This document shows, in pieces, positions 11,300 through 24,074 of a stretch of DNA of 64,000 nt. Where the stretch lies: NCBI RefSeq assembly GCF_047948215.1, contig NC_134455.1, forward strand, positions 77,005,189-77,069,188, given 5' to 3'. The DNA is from Lycorma delicatula (Eukaryota; Arthropoda; Insecta; Hemiptera; Fulgoridae). Positions within the stretch are counted from its first letter, which is position 1, and each line of letters begins with the position of its first letter. Both the position numbers and the translations under genes were made by a program. The notes under the pieces were generated by a model. It did no database searches, was not told the origin of the DNA, and saw only the letters and a program-made list of their open reading frames with translations.

Positions 11300-12131
11300 T
11301 CTTTACTAGTTCCTACTTTTTTTTACATTGTCCATAATTTTTAATCTTTTTCGACTAAAATTTACCATTCTTTTAGTCCATCCATTTTCTCTCTTGATAT
11401 TTTTGTGCCTGTTAGTTTTTCTATTTTGAACAATTCTGACAGAGCTTTTATTCTCTTTAATTTTATCCTGTCAATTTCTTATTTTTTCCGATTTCTTCCA
11501 TACCCATATTTAAAATGCCTCCAGTAATTTTATGTAACTTTAGCTTAATTCTCATCTTTTACTCCAAATATTTTAACAATTCAATTGAAAAATTATTTTC
11601 TTGATTATTGTTATATCTAAATGTGTCAGGGAAGAACGAAAAATGTACATGTATCTCTTAAAAAGTAAAATTTTTTCAATTTAAATTTAACTTTTAAATA
11701 AATTTTCATTAAATTAGATTAAATTTTAATTTAATTCAGTTAATATATTTTTATTTAATTTTATTATTTTTAGTTACTAAATTAAGTAATTTTCAAAATC
11801 CAAAATTTATCCTGCCACCATTTAGGGTACAAACATCGTACAATTTTTTTTATTTATACCAGTTTTCTTGCGTTAAATAAACCTTTAAAATAGTTTATCG
11901 CATCAATGGTGTTACCATTTAAAATATCTGAGTTACAACTCCTGGCCAACCACCAAGAAGAGGTTGAGAATTTATTTCTCGTCAAAAGGTAAAGTAGTTG
12001 ACCGATACCTTACCTAAAAGTTATAGTATTCTATCTCAAGCGGTTTTAAAGCTGTTCAAGGTTTTTCATACTTTTGACTCGTTTTGTGTACTTAAACAAA
12101 ATATTAATTTACAAACGCTTTTCTATTTTCA
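11300..12131. other. AT-rich non-coding DNA
   Basis: I see no gene or structured repeat. Confidence 0.4.
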
Positions 12132-12318
12132 TTTTTCTGTTTAGCCTCCGGAACCGCTGTTAAGTGCATGAATGAGGATGATGTGTATGAATGTAAACGA
12201 AGTGTAGTCTTGTACAGTCTCAGTTTGGCCATTCCTGAGATATGTGTTTAATTGAAATCCAGCCAACAAAGAACACCGGCATCCACCATCTAGTATTCTA
12301 ATCCGTGTAAAAATAACC
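12132..12318 (-). mobile_element. tRNA-derived SINE, family 1, 5'-truncated
   Basis: Contains the ctgtttagcctccggaacc tail (plus-strand view), the catgaatgaggatgatgtg block and the caccggcatccaccatctag block, then stops before the tRNA-like head. Confidence 0.8.
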
Positions 12319-12475
12319 GACTTTCATTACCACCTACCATTACCTCCTTCTCCAAGACGTCTCCTTTTATTAATGAGGTCCATCACCTCCCTTGAGTAAT
12401 CCGTACCTTCCCTTCCTTCATACCATTGAATCCTTTTCCTTACATTTTCCTGAAGCCCTTTCCTTAATCATCTCT

Positions 12476-12743
12476 CTTTTTCTGTTTAGCCTATGGAACC
12501 CGTAAAGTATTGCTTCAGAGAATGAATGAGGATGATATGTAGTCTTGTACAGTCACAGGTCAACCATTCCTGAGATATGTGATTAATTGGATCCTAACCA
12601 CCAAAGAACACGGATATCCAAGATCTAGTATTTAAATTCGTATGAAAGTAACTTCCTTTACAAATATTTGAACCTTAGAACTATCGACTTCGAAATCAGC
12701 TGATTTGCGATGACGAGTTCACCAGTAGACCAACCCGGTGGGT
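12476..12743 (-). mobile_element. tRNA-derived SINE, family 1, near full length
   Basis: Carries the whole family order from tail to head and ends with agaccaacccggtgggt, the reverse of the A-box-like start. The minus-strand sequence has ggtctactggtgaac as A box and ggttcaaatat as a degraded B box. It lies 157 bp from the previous copy in the same orientation. One segment in the middle is shortened. Confidence 0.85.
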
Positions 12744-13089
12744 ATTTTACAAACACCTGTAAAATTCATTCCACAATATTGGATCATTTAGTTTTATTTT
12801 TACTAAAATTTAAATGGTTAAATACTTCATAAAATATTTTATTATTTAGCTTAATTCCGTAGTAATAAATACTAAAAATAATACTTTTAATATAACTTAA
12901 TAATAAAAACGAACTTTAAGGAAAAAGGGAATGAAAAATTAATTGAGAAACATACCTACGAGTATTTCACCTCAATTGTTCAGTGTTAAAGATCTGCTTC
13001 CTAACTCTAAAATGAGTGAATATATACTGTATTCTTTATTTTAATAATGTTATTGGCTGATATTATTTTGTCATACTTTCTATTTTTTT
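12744..13089. other. AT-rich non-coding DNA
   Basis: Nothing recognised. Confidence 0.4.
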
Positions 13090-13233
13090 CTTGATGAAAT
13101 TCACTACAGAAACTCGAAGCCTGTGCATAGGAACATGAAATGTAATTTGTGTAGCGTATGAAGAATGACATCCCTGAACGGGATTCTAACCGGGACCTCC
13201 GGATGAAAGGCTGAGACTCAACCACTTGCTCCA
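13090..13233 (-). mobile_element. tRNA-derived SINE, family 2
   Basis: On the minus strand: ggagcaagtggttgagtctc (head), then ccggaggtcccggttagaat (B box region), then a body ending in sequence shared with 39741-39894. The B-box core GGTTAGAATCC differs from the tRNA consensus by one base. Confidence 0.65.
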
Positions 13234-14040
13234 AATAGGAATTTATTTCGTATATTTATGATACCTAATTTTAATTTTTTACAACACGTAAATGAAAACG
13301 TTTCTCACGAAGGTTAGTCAACATTATTTTGTATGAAATTATAAGTGAAGAAAATTTTATGAATTTTTTAATTGTATTCTACCAATTTTCATAAAAAAAA
13401 GTAACATAAGTTTTATTTAGGGGTCAAGTGGAGAAATCACTTTTTTCTTTGTGAAGATTCTACTTATGATAATTTTTTTATAAATAAACAATCGAAGAAT
13501 TGAAAGTCTAGTATAATTTTTTTTTAAATTTGTTTATTCAAACATCATAACAAATCAATACTTCCCTTAAGTTGATCCGTTGAATCGTGTTCATTTTCCT
13601 TTTAATCAATTTTTCATATAATTTTTATTTTACATGATATTTTTCTACAATTTATTTTCTGCTCAAATTTTTGTTTTGTATTTGACTTAATAGAATGCCA
13701 AGGAAACATATGTAAATATGTGGCTTCAAATAAAACAAAACAAAATATTTTGTTAGTTTCTCCTTTTTTTAGAATTTTTTAAAAAGAATAAGGTACTATT
13801 TCTATTAATATAATTAATTTAATATTATTAATTACTACTAATTAATTATACTACTGTTAATTAATTCTATTGATTACTATAATTACTTCTTTCAACATAT
13901 AATAAAACGGGAATAAAGGGTTTAAACCGTTTAAAAACGGTTTATTTTTAATTTAAATTACTAGTGGACCAGATAATGCTTCGCTATTAGCAGATGTTTA
14001 GCAGAATTCAAACCTCACCTATCACGCTACTATAAAATCA
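13234..14040. other. AT-rich non-coding DNA
   Basis: No gene recognised; mostly A/T runs. Confidence 0.4.
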
Positions 14041-14196
14041 TTAAAAAATCTGATATGGACACTGTATGATTTCCTTGTACGTCCATTATATTACATACAT
14101 ACATTTTTGCTGCACTTCATTTAAACTTATTTCGTTTGAAAGTGAGATACGATCCAATCATTTAATAAGAATGGACAGTTACAGAATTGCTAATAT
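14041..14196 (+). repeat. Repeat H, left-end fragment
   Basis: aaaaaatctgatatggacac, atgatttccttgtacg, tttgctgcacttcatttaaa and tgaaagtgagatacgatcc match in order the left end of the ~1 kb repeat at 39905-40894. The match stops after ggacagttacagaattgc. Confidence 0.75.
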
Positions 14197-14895
14197 ATTA
14201 GTTTTTATTAACATCAAATATTTATGCAATTATGAATTCAAAAATTTTACCTGAAATATTAGGTTAGAGAAAAGTACCTTGATTACTCTTTAAATAAATT
14301 ATTTAGGAAATAATCGAATAATAAAATCTGATAATTCTACACCGTAAGATCAATATCAATATTTGTAATCAGTATACAGAAGTTCACTAAACGGAATAGT
14401 TTAATTAAACTGATAAATATAATTCCTGTTTCCTAACATACGATAATAATTTTGATCCGTTTTCTGATGTTGAAAACAAAAATGAACTCAGAATTTTTCT
14501 ATCAGCCACCATTTTCGAAAAATATTTAAATTAGTTTAAATAAATTTTAATTTAATTTAAATTAAAGGTTTTTTCATTTTTCAACGTATAGTTAGCAATT
14601 TAATTTCATATACTGAATTTTGTTAGCTCACTTTATTGTTTAAATTTGTTAATATATTTGTAAGCTATAAATAAACAATATTAAATAAAGAATTAAATCA
14701 TATCGTTATCAAGCATCATGATAACATATTTAAAACTGACGATTGAGCCTTCATGGACAAGACTAATCATGTCTGTGCAGCTCAAAACATGTAGCTGAAA
14801 ACACATTTGTGTTGTTTGTATTAAGCACTGGATTGAGGGATGAATTAATTTTGTTAAATCTTATTGATGTGTTAAGTTTGTTACCAGTGCAGTGT
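14197..14895. other. AT-rich non-coding DNA
   Basis: No gene recognised. A stretch around 14740-14830 is less AT-rich but has no frame or repeat I can name. Confidence 0.35.
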
Positions 14896-16533
14896 CATAA
14901 GGTCTCGAACTTGTGTAAATGATGTGGATGCCTATTGTTATGTATGTGGTGAGTTTACAGTAAAATCAAACAGAAAAACATTACACCTTTAATTAAAAAG
15001 CAAATCATTTGTACTTACAGTGTGAAATTGGTGGTCAGGAAAAGACGTGTGCTCCTCATATACTACGCACTAGCTCTTCTGCATATTTAAGAGGATGGCT
15101 GAAAGGCACACGGAAGGCTTTGCTATTTGCTGTACATATGATTTGGCGTGAATCAAAGGATCATGTAACCGATTGTTACTTTTGTTTAACAAGTGTATCT
15201 AGAATTTCTAAAAAATCTAAACATACTGTAAAATATCCTTCATTGCAATCTGCAATCAGGCCTGTACCTCACAGTGAAGTTATTCCAGTTCCTGAACCAC
15301 ATGTGAATGTACGTTTCGAAAGAAGCGATGAAGAATCAGGCAGTACTGAAGAAGACAACAATGATTTTGATTTTGAATTATCTTCCAATAACCACATCTT
15401 ATATCACAAGGTGAATTAAATGACTTGGTTATGGATTTAAATTTATCAAAAAATCAAGCTGAACTGTTAGGATCAAGACTTCAAAATAATACAAAAATCT
15501 CGAGCATTCGAAACCGACAAAAATAAATTTATCAGTACATTATTGACGAAAATAATTTCGTTTATTGCAGAAATATTGATGAACTTATGTTGCACTTAGG
15601 ACAAGTTCATAAACCTGAGGACTGGCGCCTTTTCATAGATTCGTCCAAGTGTTATTTAGAAGTGGGTCTACTACACAACGGTAACAAATTTCCATCGTTA
15701 TCAATCGCTTATGGTATTAATTTGAAAGAAACATACGATGTGATGAAAGACGTTCTTGAAAAAATAAATTATAAAAAAAAAACAGCTGGAACATATGTGG
15801 CGATTTGAAAGTTAAAGCTATTTTGTTAGGCTCACAGTTAGGCAATACTAGGTATATGTGTTTTCTTTGCGAATGGGACAGCCGAGCTAGGGATAAACAT
15901 TATGTTTCCAAAAATTGGAAGAAACAACTTAACTCCAAATGGAAATAATATTATTCATGAGCCCTTAGTTGAACCAAAAAAATATTTTTACTCCCTCACT
16001 ATATCAAGCTAGGACTAATGAAAAATTCTGTAAAAGCAATGAAGAAGGATATTTCCGGATTTTTTTACATTAGGCAGAAATTTCCGAATGTAAGTGATGG
16101 AAAAATTAAAGAAGAAATATTTCTTGTTCCTCAAATAAGAATGTTGTTCAAAGATGATATATTTAACTCGATGTTAAATAATGTAGAAAATGCAGCTTGA
16201 GCTTCATTTAAAGTAGTTTGCAAAACTTTTCTCGGCAAAAAAAATCAGACAATTACCACAATATTGTTAATCGACTTCTTACTTCACACAGAGCTATGGA
16301 ATGTAATATGTCTTTGAAATTACATTCCGCCACTCACATCTGGATTTTTTCCCGATAACCTCAGAGACGTAAGTGACGAACACGGTGAACGTTTCCACCG
16401 AGATATTTCGGTGACAGTAAGCCGGTATAAACGGAAATGGAATACTAACTTGCTAGCCGATTACTGTTGGACATTAATTCGGGATGTGCCAGAGGTTATT
16501 TATAAAAGAAAAGCATCAGCAAAATCATTCTAA
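14896..16533 (+). pseudogene. Broken gene of a multicopy transposase-like family
   Basis: Translation in shifting + frames gives DVDAYCYVCGEFTVKS, WLKGTRKALLFAVHMIWRE, then DCYFC and YPSLQSAIRPVPHSE (15009-15419), DWRLFIDSSKCYLEVGLLHN (15587-15808), CGDLKVKAILLGSQLGNTRY and CFLCEWDSRARDKHY after a frameshift, FPNVSDGKIKEEIFLVPQIR (16018-16200), and FFPDNLRDVSDEHGERFH then LLADYCWTLIRDVPE up to a TAA at 16531-16533. I know this block order from many near-identical uncharacterised proteins in insect and other animal genomes. The copy number, two C..C pairs and the spaced acidic residues (FIDSS, CGDLKV, DEHGERFH) suggest a transposase with an RNase H-like fold; that function is my inference. At least four frame changes and internal stops, such as the one before 16200, make this copy dead. 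The start is estimated from the first recognisable motif. Confidence 0.7.
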
Positions 16534-17540
16534 CACACGTATGGTCATAATTTTACAGATTTTAACTACAGTTTTCCCTAATTTATTTTAAAGCGTAATT
16601 TACTTAAAACCTAGGGTGATAGAAAAATTGTGTTTACAGATCTGTAATGTAAAAACATTTCAAGAAATGGTATTACACATAGAGAAACATAAATTATTTT
16701 TTTTTGTCTATCAGTGTTATTTATTAATTGAAATCCATATGATTCTACTGTAGATCACTAAATTAATTATGTGTTATTAATAAAACAATATTTGCTCTAA
16801 TGATGAAATTTATAATTTCGTGTATATAATTATATTCCAATAAATTATAGAATCATATATCGTTTTGGAAATAATTAAACTTACCATTTACATAAAAAAT
16901 ATATATTAAGAATTCTAGTCATCGTAAAAGTTTGACTTTATTGAAACTAAAATTTTTAATTTAATCCAAAATAATTAAAGCATAACAGCAAAAATAAAAT
17001 TAGTAATCGCAGTACGTAAATTTAAACAATAAATTTAATCAAAAATGTCTGAATGGTTTTATTAATGAATCATTTTAATTTGTAGATAAATGATTTCACT
17101 AAAATATCTAAATGAATTATTCTGTTTTCCAAGGCCATAGGTTCTGACCAATATGCTCTATACTCGTGGTTCATTGTCTTACCGTGTTGTAGCACATAGA
17201 TTGGAAATAAACGTTTACTTGTCCATGTTGCAAATTGAAGTGGTTTACACTTATAGTTAGGTATGATTTATAAATATCGTACCTGGCAAAAAACGTATTA
17301 AGTAACTTTAATTAATCTATCAGCTGTTGTGAAAGATATCTCCGTAATCCTTTATTATACTTCTTCAGATTTTGAGACTAGATGTATATATCGTTTTAGT
17401 AAGAAGAATTTTTAGAAGATCAAAGTCCCAAAACTGGCATTATTTATTCTGAAGCTTTTCCCCATTAATTCAGTAATTATTATGTCGTAATTACTATTTG
17501 AAAATTATTTTTACATGCATATTAGCATTAAAAGCAATCA
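16534..17540. other. AT-rich non-coding DNA
   Basis: No gene, repeat or inverted ends of the preceding transposase-like gene that I can recognise. Confidence 0.4.
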
Positions 17541-18320
17541 TAGATGCTTGCGCATGACTGCAGCCAGCCACGTAACGAGCAAGATGGTTAACTGGGAGGT
17601 TGGTACATGATGAAGGAGCAAAAGGATACGATGGTAAGAAGGCCCATCAGTCTTGTCTTACTGTGCACCAAAATAATGAAAGACATTATTCAAAATGAAA
17701 GGTTTTATCCATCTATCTTATCCGAAAGCTTTTCTGAACGGCGTTATCGCATCAGGGACGGTTGACATCTCTTGATGGAGGGAGCAAGAGGGTGGCATCA
17801 TCTACGTAAAATTTGACATTGATATCGCTGTCGGAGGGGATACACCACTTTTAGAGACAAATGGTGGGTCTCGCGTAAGAAAGGGTAAGAAGGGTTTTAA
17901 GGGAAGGAGAAGAGCGCGAACGCAAAGGAAAGGGCACAAAAAGACAAGAGTCTTAAAACATTTTGACGTGGATGTGTATAGGGGAAAGCAGAGAAAATCT
18001 ATCTCATATTTCACTGTCACGGAGAAGCGTGTTTTTTAGCGAAAATCCTCAACCCTTCCACCATACCCCCCTCTCGTAACACCATATAGCCCCCGCCTCT
18101 CGATGATGCGGAGAAGAAAAGCCTTTACCGTCTCTCGGTTCTATATATAAAATGGTAACAATCCATCTACTGAAATCCGTTGCTACCTCTATCGCTCTGT
18201 CTTGCCTTGCGTTCAACTTAACACCGGGCTAAGTTCTCTGACACCTCTACTACAGATCCTACCGTACGATGTCTGTACGAATACATTTGTAGAAATGGCG
18301 ACTATTACTCTTCCATTTCT
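17541..18320. other. Less AT-rich non-coding segment
   Basis: Composition is clearly more balanced than on either side. The longest open frame is 72 codons (minus, 17802-18020) with no motif. A TATA-like box lies near its right side. It may be regulatory or 5' UTR DNA of a gene outside the window, or an unrecognised retroelement terminal region; the sequence does not decide. Confidence 0.3.
18143..18153 (+). promoter_or_regulatory. Candidate TATA box
   Basis: tatatataaaa sits inside the GC-richer segment, where a random AT run is less expected than elsewhere. No initiator or downstream open frame could be tied to it. Confidence 0.2.
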
Positions 18321-19380
18321 TACACTAATGCAACGTTAAATACTCTGGATAGAATATAAGCCTTCTTACCCAAATATTAAACGATCCAATAGTAAGCGGT
18401 CGTAGGCTATATTAATATTTCAAAAATAAAGTGTGTAAACTGTAATAATAATTAATGCATAGAAATAACAATGTATTCTGCATTTACATGCAAATAAAAC
18501 AGTGTCAAAGTATAAGTAACCCGGGCTTTGAGACATTCATTCTTAATATCTTGTACTTACAGCATTCCGAATGAAATAACTGCAAATAAAGATTTATGTA
18601 ATTTATTCTGCGACGTACGTGGAAATTATTACGTTAATTATTGAAAGTTAAACTTATTCATCTAAAATAAATTAACAGTTAATAAAAAAATAAAATATAT
18701 TTTTCGTTTCGAATACAAGATAAACGTATAAAAGAAAATTCTGGGTATGAATCAATAATGTATTTTTTAATAATATTTTAAATAATCACTGGAGTTGATA
18801 ATTTTTAAGAGAAAAAATCTTATTTTGAGATTTAAGGAATAATAAAAACAATTATGATAAATAATTGTGTAAAAAGAGAAAGTATCAAGCCTTGTGATTT
18901 CTAATTCATCTGAAATACTTGTAACATCTCTTCCTCTGAAATACCTGTACGGACTTAGCAAGCTTAACAATATCACTTTCTGTTTCAAATTAAATTATTA
19001 AATAATTTTTGAATTACTCTGAATATATAAAAATTGACTGAACCAACATAGTAACCACAATATAAAAACAAAACTCATGTATAGTTCTGAGCAAGGGGAC
19101 ATTGTTTTATATAGTATTTTTGTTATTTTATTTTGAATAATTTTTTTCGTTGGTAATACGTGAAATATAAGTTATATGATGACTAAGAGGCATAATTTTT
19201 TTTATTAAATATTAAAATATACTTTCTGTTTATAAGTAAATTAAATTATTATAACCGTAATTTGATGAGATAGTTAAAAATAACGAGTAGACCCTACATA
19301 CAAGCCTGATAAACTCATTCACCGTTGTGTCTCACTGCATAAACGAGTTAAAAAATTTCACCAATGCAAAGTCAATATAA
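18321..19380. other. AT-rich non-coding DNA
   Basis: Nothing recognised. Confidence 0.4.
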
Positions 19381-19995
19381 CCTCAAATTGAGTTTACGTT
19401 GTCTGTAGTTGACTACATATTGAGCGTAATTCAAGAACAACTCAACTATTCTTCATTAAATTTTCATAGGCACAATTTCAGATATACTACTGTACGATAT
19501 CTAAATTTCAGTAAAATTGATATAGTAGTTTTGGATATTTCAAGCCAAAATATTTTATTTATTAAATTTATTTTTGAGATTTGAGGGCAAAACTTTTAAA
19601 CATTAATAGTACTTTCGTAATTCTCATACCTAAAAACGTGAAGAAAATTCATTTTCATCCTCTCTAGTTCTGCCAGGCGACCGAAAAAAATACCTCAAAT
19701 TGAGCTTATGTTGTCTGTTGCTGGCCTTAAATTCAGCGTAACTTAGAAACCTACTCAACCATTCTTCATCAAATTCTCACATGCACAACTTCAGATACAC
19801 TATTACAGCTTCCAAATTTCAATGAAATTGATTTATTAATATTGAACATATTCGAGCCAAAACTTTTATACATAGGTATATATGTATAGCGAAATTACAT
19901 TTGAAGTGAAAGTTATTTTGGTACTTCTTATACCACAAAACATAAAGAATGTTCAATTTCACCTCCCAATCGCACCGTGCGACCGAAAGTAATAC
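19381..19995. repeat. Two tandem units of about 312 bp
   Basis: Unit 1 starts cctcaaattgagtttacgtt at 19381; unit 2 starts cctcaaattgagcttatgtt at 19693. Matching landmarks follow at the same spacing: gcgtaa.t.a.aa, actcaac.attcttcat, aatttcagatatac versus aacttcagatacac, gccaaaa..ttt, and the closing gcgaccgaaa. The units are diverged, with a few indels in the second half. No coding potential. The layout fits a fragment of a satellite or of an element with internal tandem repeats. Confidence 0.8.
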
Positions 19996-20699
19996 TATTT
20001 TTCTTCGAAAAGTTAGCAAAAAATATATTTTGTCTTTGAAAAAAATTATATAATATTTAATACCTAGCTTGATATATTAGTAGTTAACATTTATAATTAT
20101 TCTCAAAAATACCATAAATGTTTAATGGTAAGCACTCAAGGGAAAATAAGAATTAAAATATTTTCTTTCAACTTTATCATCGAAGCAAATAAATTATTGT
20201 AAATGATAATGAATATCATTTGTAAATGATTTTCAGTATGATAGTGAAAATAATATTAGATGATATTTAATTAATTCAAACAGTCATTCCGTTGACCAAT
20301 AAAAGTAGCTGTGCGTTGAACATTTTTTTGTGTGTTTTTTGTAGGTTATCTTTCTGTTAGATGTTTGTATGTTAAACTTCCCCTTTGTTTAAACACTTTT
20401 AATAATCTTTCTGACTGCTTTTATTTACTACCGTTGTAAAGCAGAGATCATTTAAATATAATAACTAAAATTTAAAAATCGATTTTTAAAATTAAAATTC
20501 CTCTTGAATTAATTTTTTTAGCTAATTTAATTATTAAAAAAAAAAAAAATACAATGAATAGTAAAATAAAATTCATTAAAAGAAATAAAAAAATAAAATT
20601 TCAACCAAATATTAAAGTTATTTGTTTTTGTTTTCTAAAAAGAAAACTAAATTAAAATTTAAAAATCATTGAAAATATTTGTAGGTTGTTTTACAGAAT
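19996..20699. other. AT-rich non-coding DNA
   Basis: Nothing recognised. Confidence 0.4.
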
Positions 20700-21382
20700 T
20701 AAAAATCTGATGAGGACACCACATGACTTCCGTGTTTTATGCCTATTAAATTACATATACGCATTTTTTCTTAAAATGAAAAGTACATAACATTTTATTT
20801 CCTTAATAACTTCTGATATTTTTTAATTTTTTTTTTTTTATTATTATTTATCGTAATTTTTTTTACAATCAGAAGTTAATAATTATTAATAAATCAATGT
20901 ATTTAAGTTAAAAAAAAGGTGATGAAGTCTGCTTTGAATCGATGTGCCTTCACCGTGTAAGATCCAAATATTTCAGTAATTAAAATTTTATTTGGCTCTA
21001 ACTCGGGAACCAATGAAAATAAGTACCTCTTAGAATATATCGTTGAAAGCTCTCAATGAGGACTTATTACTGCAGTTAAGAAAAAGTCCAAAACCCACTT
21101 TTTTGGAATTTGTGCTTTTTTGGACACTTTTGGTTCAGTCGATTGCAATCAATAGAGGAGGTGCACAACTAGATGTTACAACAATCCTAAATCTAAAATT
21201 TCAACATCCTACAGCTAATCGTTTTTGAGAAATGCGAGTTAGATACGTACGTCCGTACAAACGTCACTCCGAAACTAGTCAAAATGGATTCAGGGATGGT
21301 TAAAATGGATATTTCCTTTGAAATCTGAAAACCGAAATTTTTCGCAATCACAATACTTCCTTTACTTCGTAGAAGCAAGCAA
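20700..21382 (+). repeat. Repeat H, copy 1 (internally shortened)
   Basis: Left end aaaaatctgatgaggacacc, then acatgacttcc; right half with aaccaatgaaaataagtacc, gaaagctctcaatgaggact, ttggttcagtcgattgcaat, ggtgcacaactagatgttac, cgaaactagtcaaaatggat; right end ctttacttcg. Two other copies share the same order. No protein is encoded; 61- and 66-codon frames inside it are not conserved between copies. Confidence 0.85.
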
Positions 21383-22894
21383 AAATTATCCAATATATTT
21401 TTACTTAAAATAGCTAATTATTTTATTTAATGAATCTGTTCTTAAATGTAGAAGTTGGCAAAAGCTCAATATTAATGATTTTAATTTCATCAGCTCCCAA
21501 TTTTGGTTTGGAGAACACACAGTAGAATATTTAAGATATTCTTGTTGCTCCATTAATTGCTGTTATGTAAGGCCAATAATGGTTTTCTCTTAATTATATT
21601 TTTCCCCATTAAAATAATCAGGAAAAGTAATTATGCATTCTATGTTCCAGTGTTTTTTTCTTAAATTAATATAAAAGTTTATAATAATAAGTTAATTTCT
21701 ATCAGGTAATTTTGTATTATCATCTTCACTCATATTAAACATGTGGTTCCACAACAATTTTAAGAACTTTTAACTATTTTTATTATGATTTAATTAAAAT
21801 ATAGCTGATGCTAATAAAAAACAAAAATAAAAACAGTAATTTACCTTTATCGTAGAACTAGTAATAAGATAACACGCTGTATCTTGTAAAATTATACATG
21901 GAATTGTCACTCTTTAAAAACAAATTTTTAAAAAATATTTACTCCTGTTATATTAATAGCGATTTTCTGTGTATGAAAAAAAAGAAAAGGTTTATTTTAT
22001 GCACTCGGAATAGCAAAAATAATTCTGAGATCGGCTCACATTCAGTGTCAATTACCTCATTACAAGAAGGATGTATATAAATGTAAATTTTAATGAAAAC
22101 GTAATATCTTTTAACTCAAGCAGAGGAAAGATAAACCTGTAAACATACATTGAAATGAAACTGATATAACTATATCAACTTTTTAAATGAATTATGGATA
22201 ACTAAGAATCACAAATAATTTTTGTGATCTTAATTTTTTTTTATACTACTAAGAAACTTTGAAGTCAAATAAGTTACGCGATAAGAAGAACAAATTTAAT
22301 TGTAGTATAACATAATATAAGCAAAGTCAATAATACTATATTATCTAAAACTAAGTTTACTATATCCGCATATGTGGAAGTACATTTATTTCTTAGTGCG
22401 GAATTAAGAGAGAAGATTAACAAACTGTAACAACCAGTATTCTTATCTTTACCGCATGGAATGTCGTGACATTTCCATTAAAACATTTCTAGAAAGTCTG
22501 TGCTGACTTGGCCATGCGACTTTTGAGTCAGGAATTAGTAAGGGAGGAGCTCATTTGGAAGGTTCTAACCCCATCTTCCTCTTTAATTATACTACAAAAA
22601 GAGAATAAGAAATTACGGCCGCATCTTAAGATTTGCTTCGTAAAGAAACGAAATAGAAATGGAGCAGGAAATTAAACAAGAATCGTTTAATGTATTAAGG
22701 TGAAAAATTAATTTAAATTTACGCTTTTTCTTTATATTCTAAAATTAATTTTCTTCACGTTTGTTTTAATATTTCTTAAGGAAGTTAGAAAATTCACGCT
22801 ATATACCGTAATAATGACTTATTAATAATATATATCATAGTATATATTGTTAAGATATTATACTTTTCTCTAAGATTGCTTTAACAGACATCAA
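21383..22894. other. AT-rich non-coding DNA
   Basis: No gene recognised; the 60-codon frame at 21898-22080 has no motif. Confidence 0.4.
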
Positions 22895-23306
22895 ATAAAA
22901 TTAATATTAACGATAAAAAATATGGTGGTAACAAGAGATAAATATTAAAAATTAAATAACATGACTGCCAAAAACAAACATTGCTGACAAATATTGCTCT
23001 TTAATATAGAATAATTTAAGAGCGTGCGGGTGACAATTTTGTAAAATACGTTTTTCAAACTATGAAAATCTATATTAATATACACACACACATGTATATA
23101 CATATAATACATATGTATATATTTAACACACATATACATGTATATAATACACATGTATTATACAGCCTACGGCATTCTCGGTATCGTAAGGATTCCAACA
23201 CTTGGTCATACATCTAAATAGGTTCAGCCGTTTAGGTGATATGATGGAAAAAACATACATACATACACCATAAATATATTACACTCCTTTCTGGGCAGTC
23301 GTGTAA
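22895..23306 (+). repeat. Dispersed repeat with catgactgcc / gggcagtcgtg ends, short copy
   Basis: catgactgcc at 22960-22969 is mirrored by gggcagtcgtg at 23293-23303. The flank gataaatattaaaaattaa, the block gctctttaatata, and the right block gattccaacacttggtcat are all found inverted at 32788-34170. The middle is a TA/CA-rich simple-sequence stretch (about 23083-23160). Homology extends beyond the mirrored motifs on the left side, so these are probably subterminal rather than true ends. Confidence 0.65.
23083..23160. repeat. TA/CA-rich simple sequence
   Basis: Runs of ac and ta dinucleotides with repeated acatgtat motifs, visible directly. Confidence 0.85.
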
Positions 23307-23310
23307 AAAT

Positions 23311-24034
23311 AACCTGTGTAAATTATATTTTGAGATAAAAGTATAGTAATTATTAAATTTCAATATTTAAATATAATAATTTTTTATATGAAAAATGGCA
23401 AACCTTCCCAAAAACAGTGAAGAACAGTAGTAGGATATTAAGACTCTGTCAAGAGGTGTATGAAAATGATTAAAGATGAAAAATCACTCAAATTTCAATA
23501 GTTCAAGAAACTACCTCGTAATTATAAAAACTCCTTTATATTAATAGATTTGTTTTCAAAATGGTATTATTATGGGTGTACTATATTCCCAAATGTTCAC
23601 TAAGGACGTATTATTATTATTAACTTACTATCAGTAATTTTTTATTATCAATCTATTTGTAAAAAGCTCAAACTAGAATGTATTCAAGCCTTTTTTTGGA
23701 TTGCTCCGTCTGTAAAAATAAGAGTTTTTAATTATTTTCAACTGTTTTTTTGGTACTGTTTCCTAATTAAAGGTTTATTACTTGGATTAACATTATAGCT
23801 AGTTACATTTACCAAGGGTTTTTATGTAGCATTACAGTTTAAAAGTTTAATATTTTAATTATTTTTAATAATTAAAAATAAATTAAAAAATTATATAATA
23901 ATTATTATATTTAATATTAAGTATTTTCTAAAAAGTGGGATATCAAAATAATTGAATTATTAAATTTAAATATAAAAGAAACAAATAAGCAGTTCCAGAT
24001 TAATTAATTATTCGATTGCATTTATAAAATAAAT

Positions 24035-24074
<40 letters not shown>

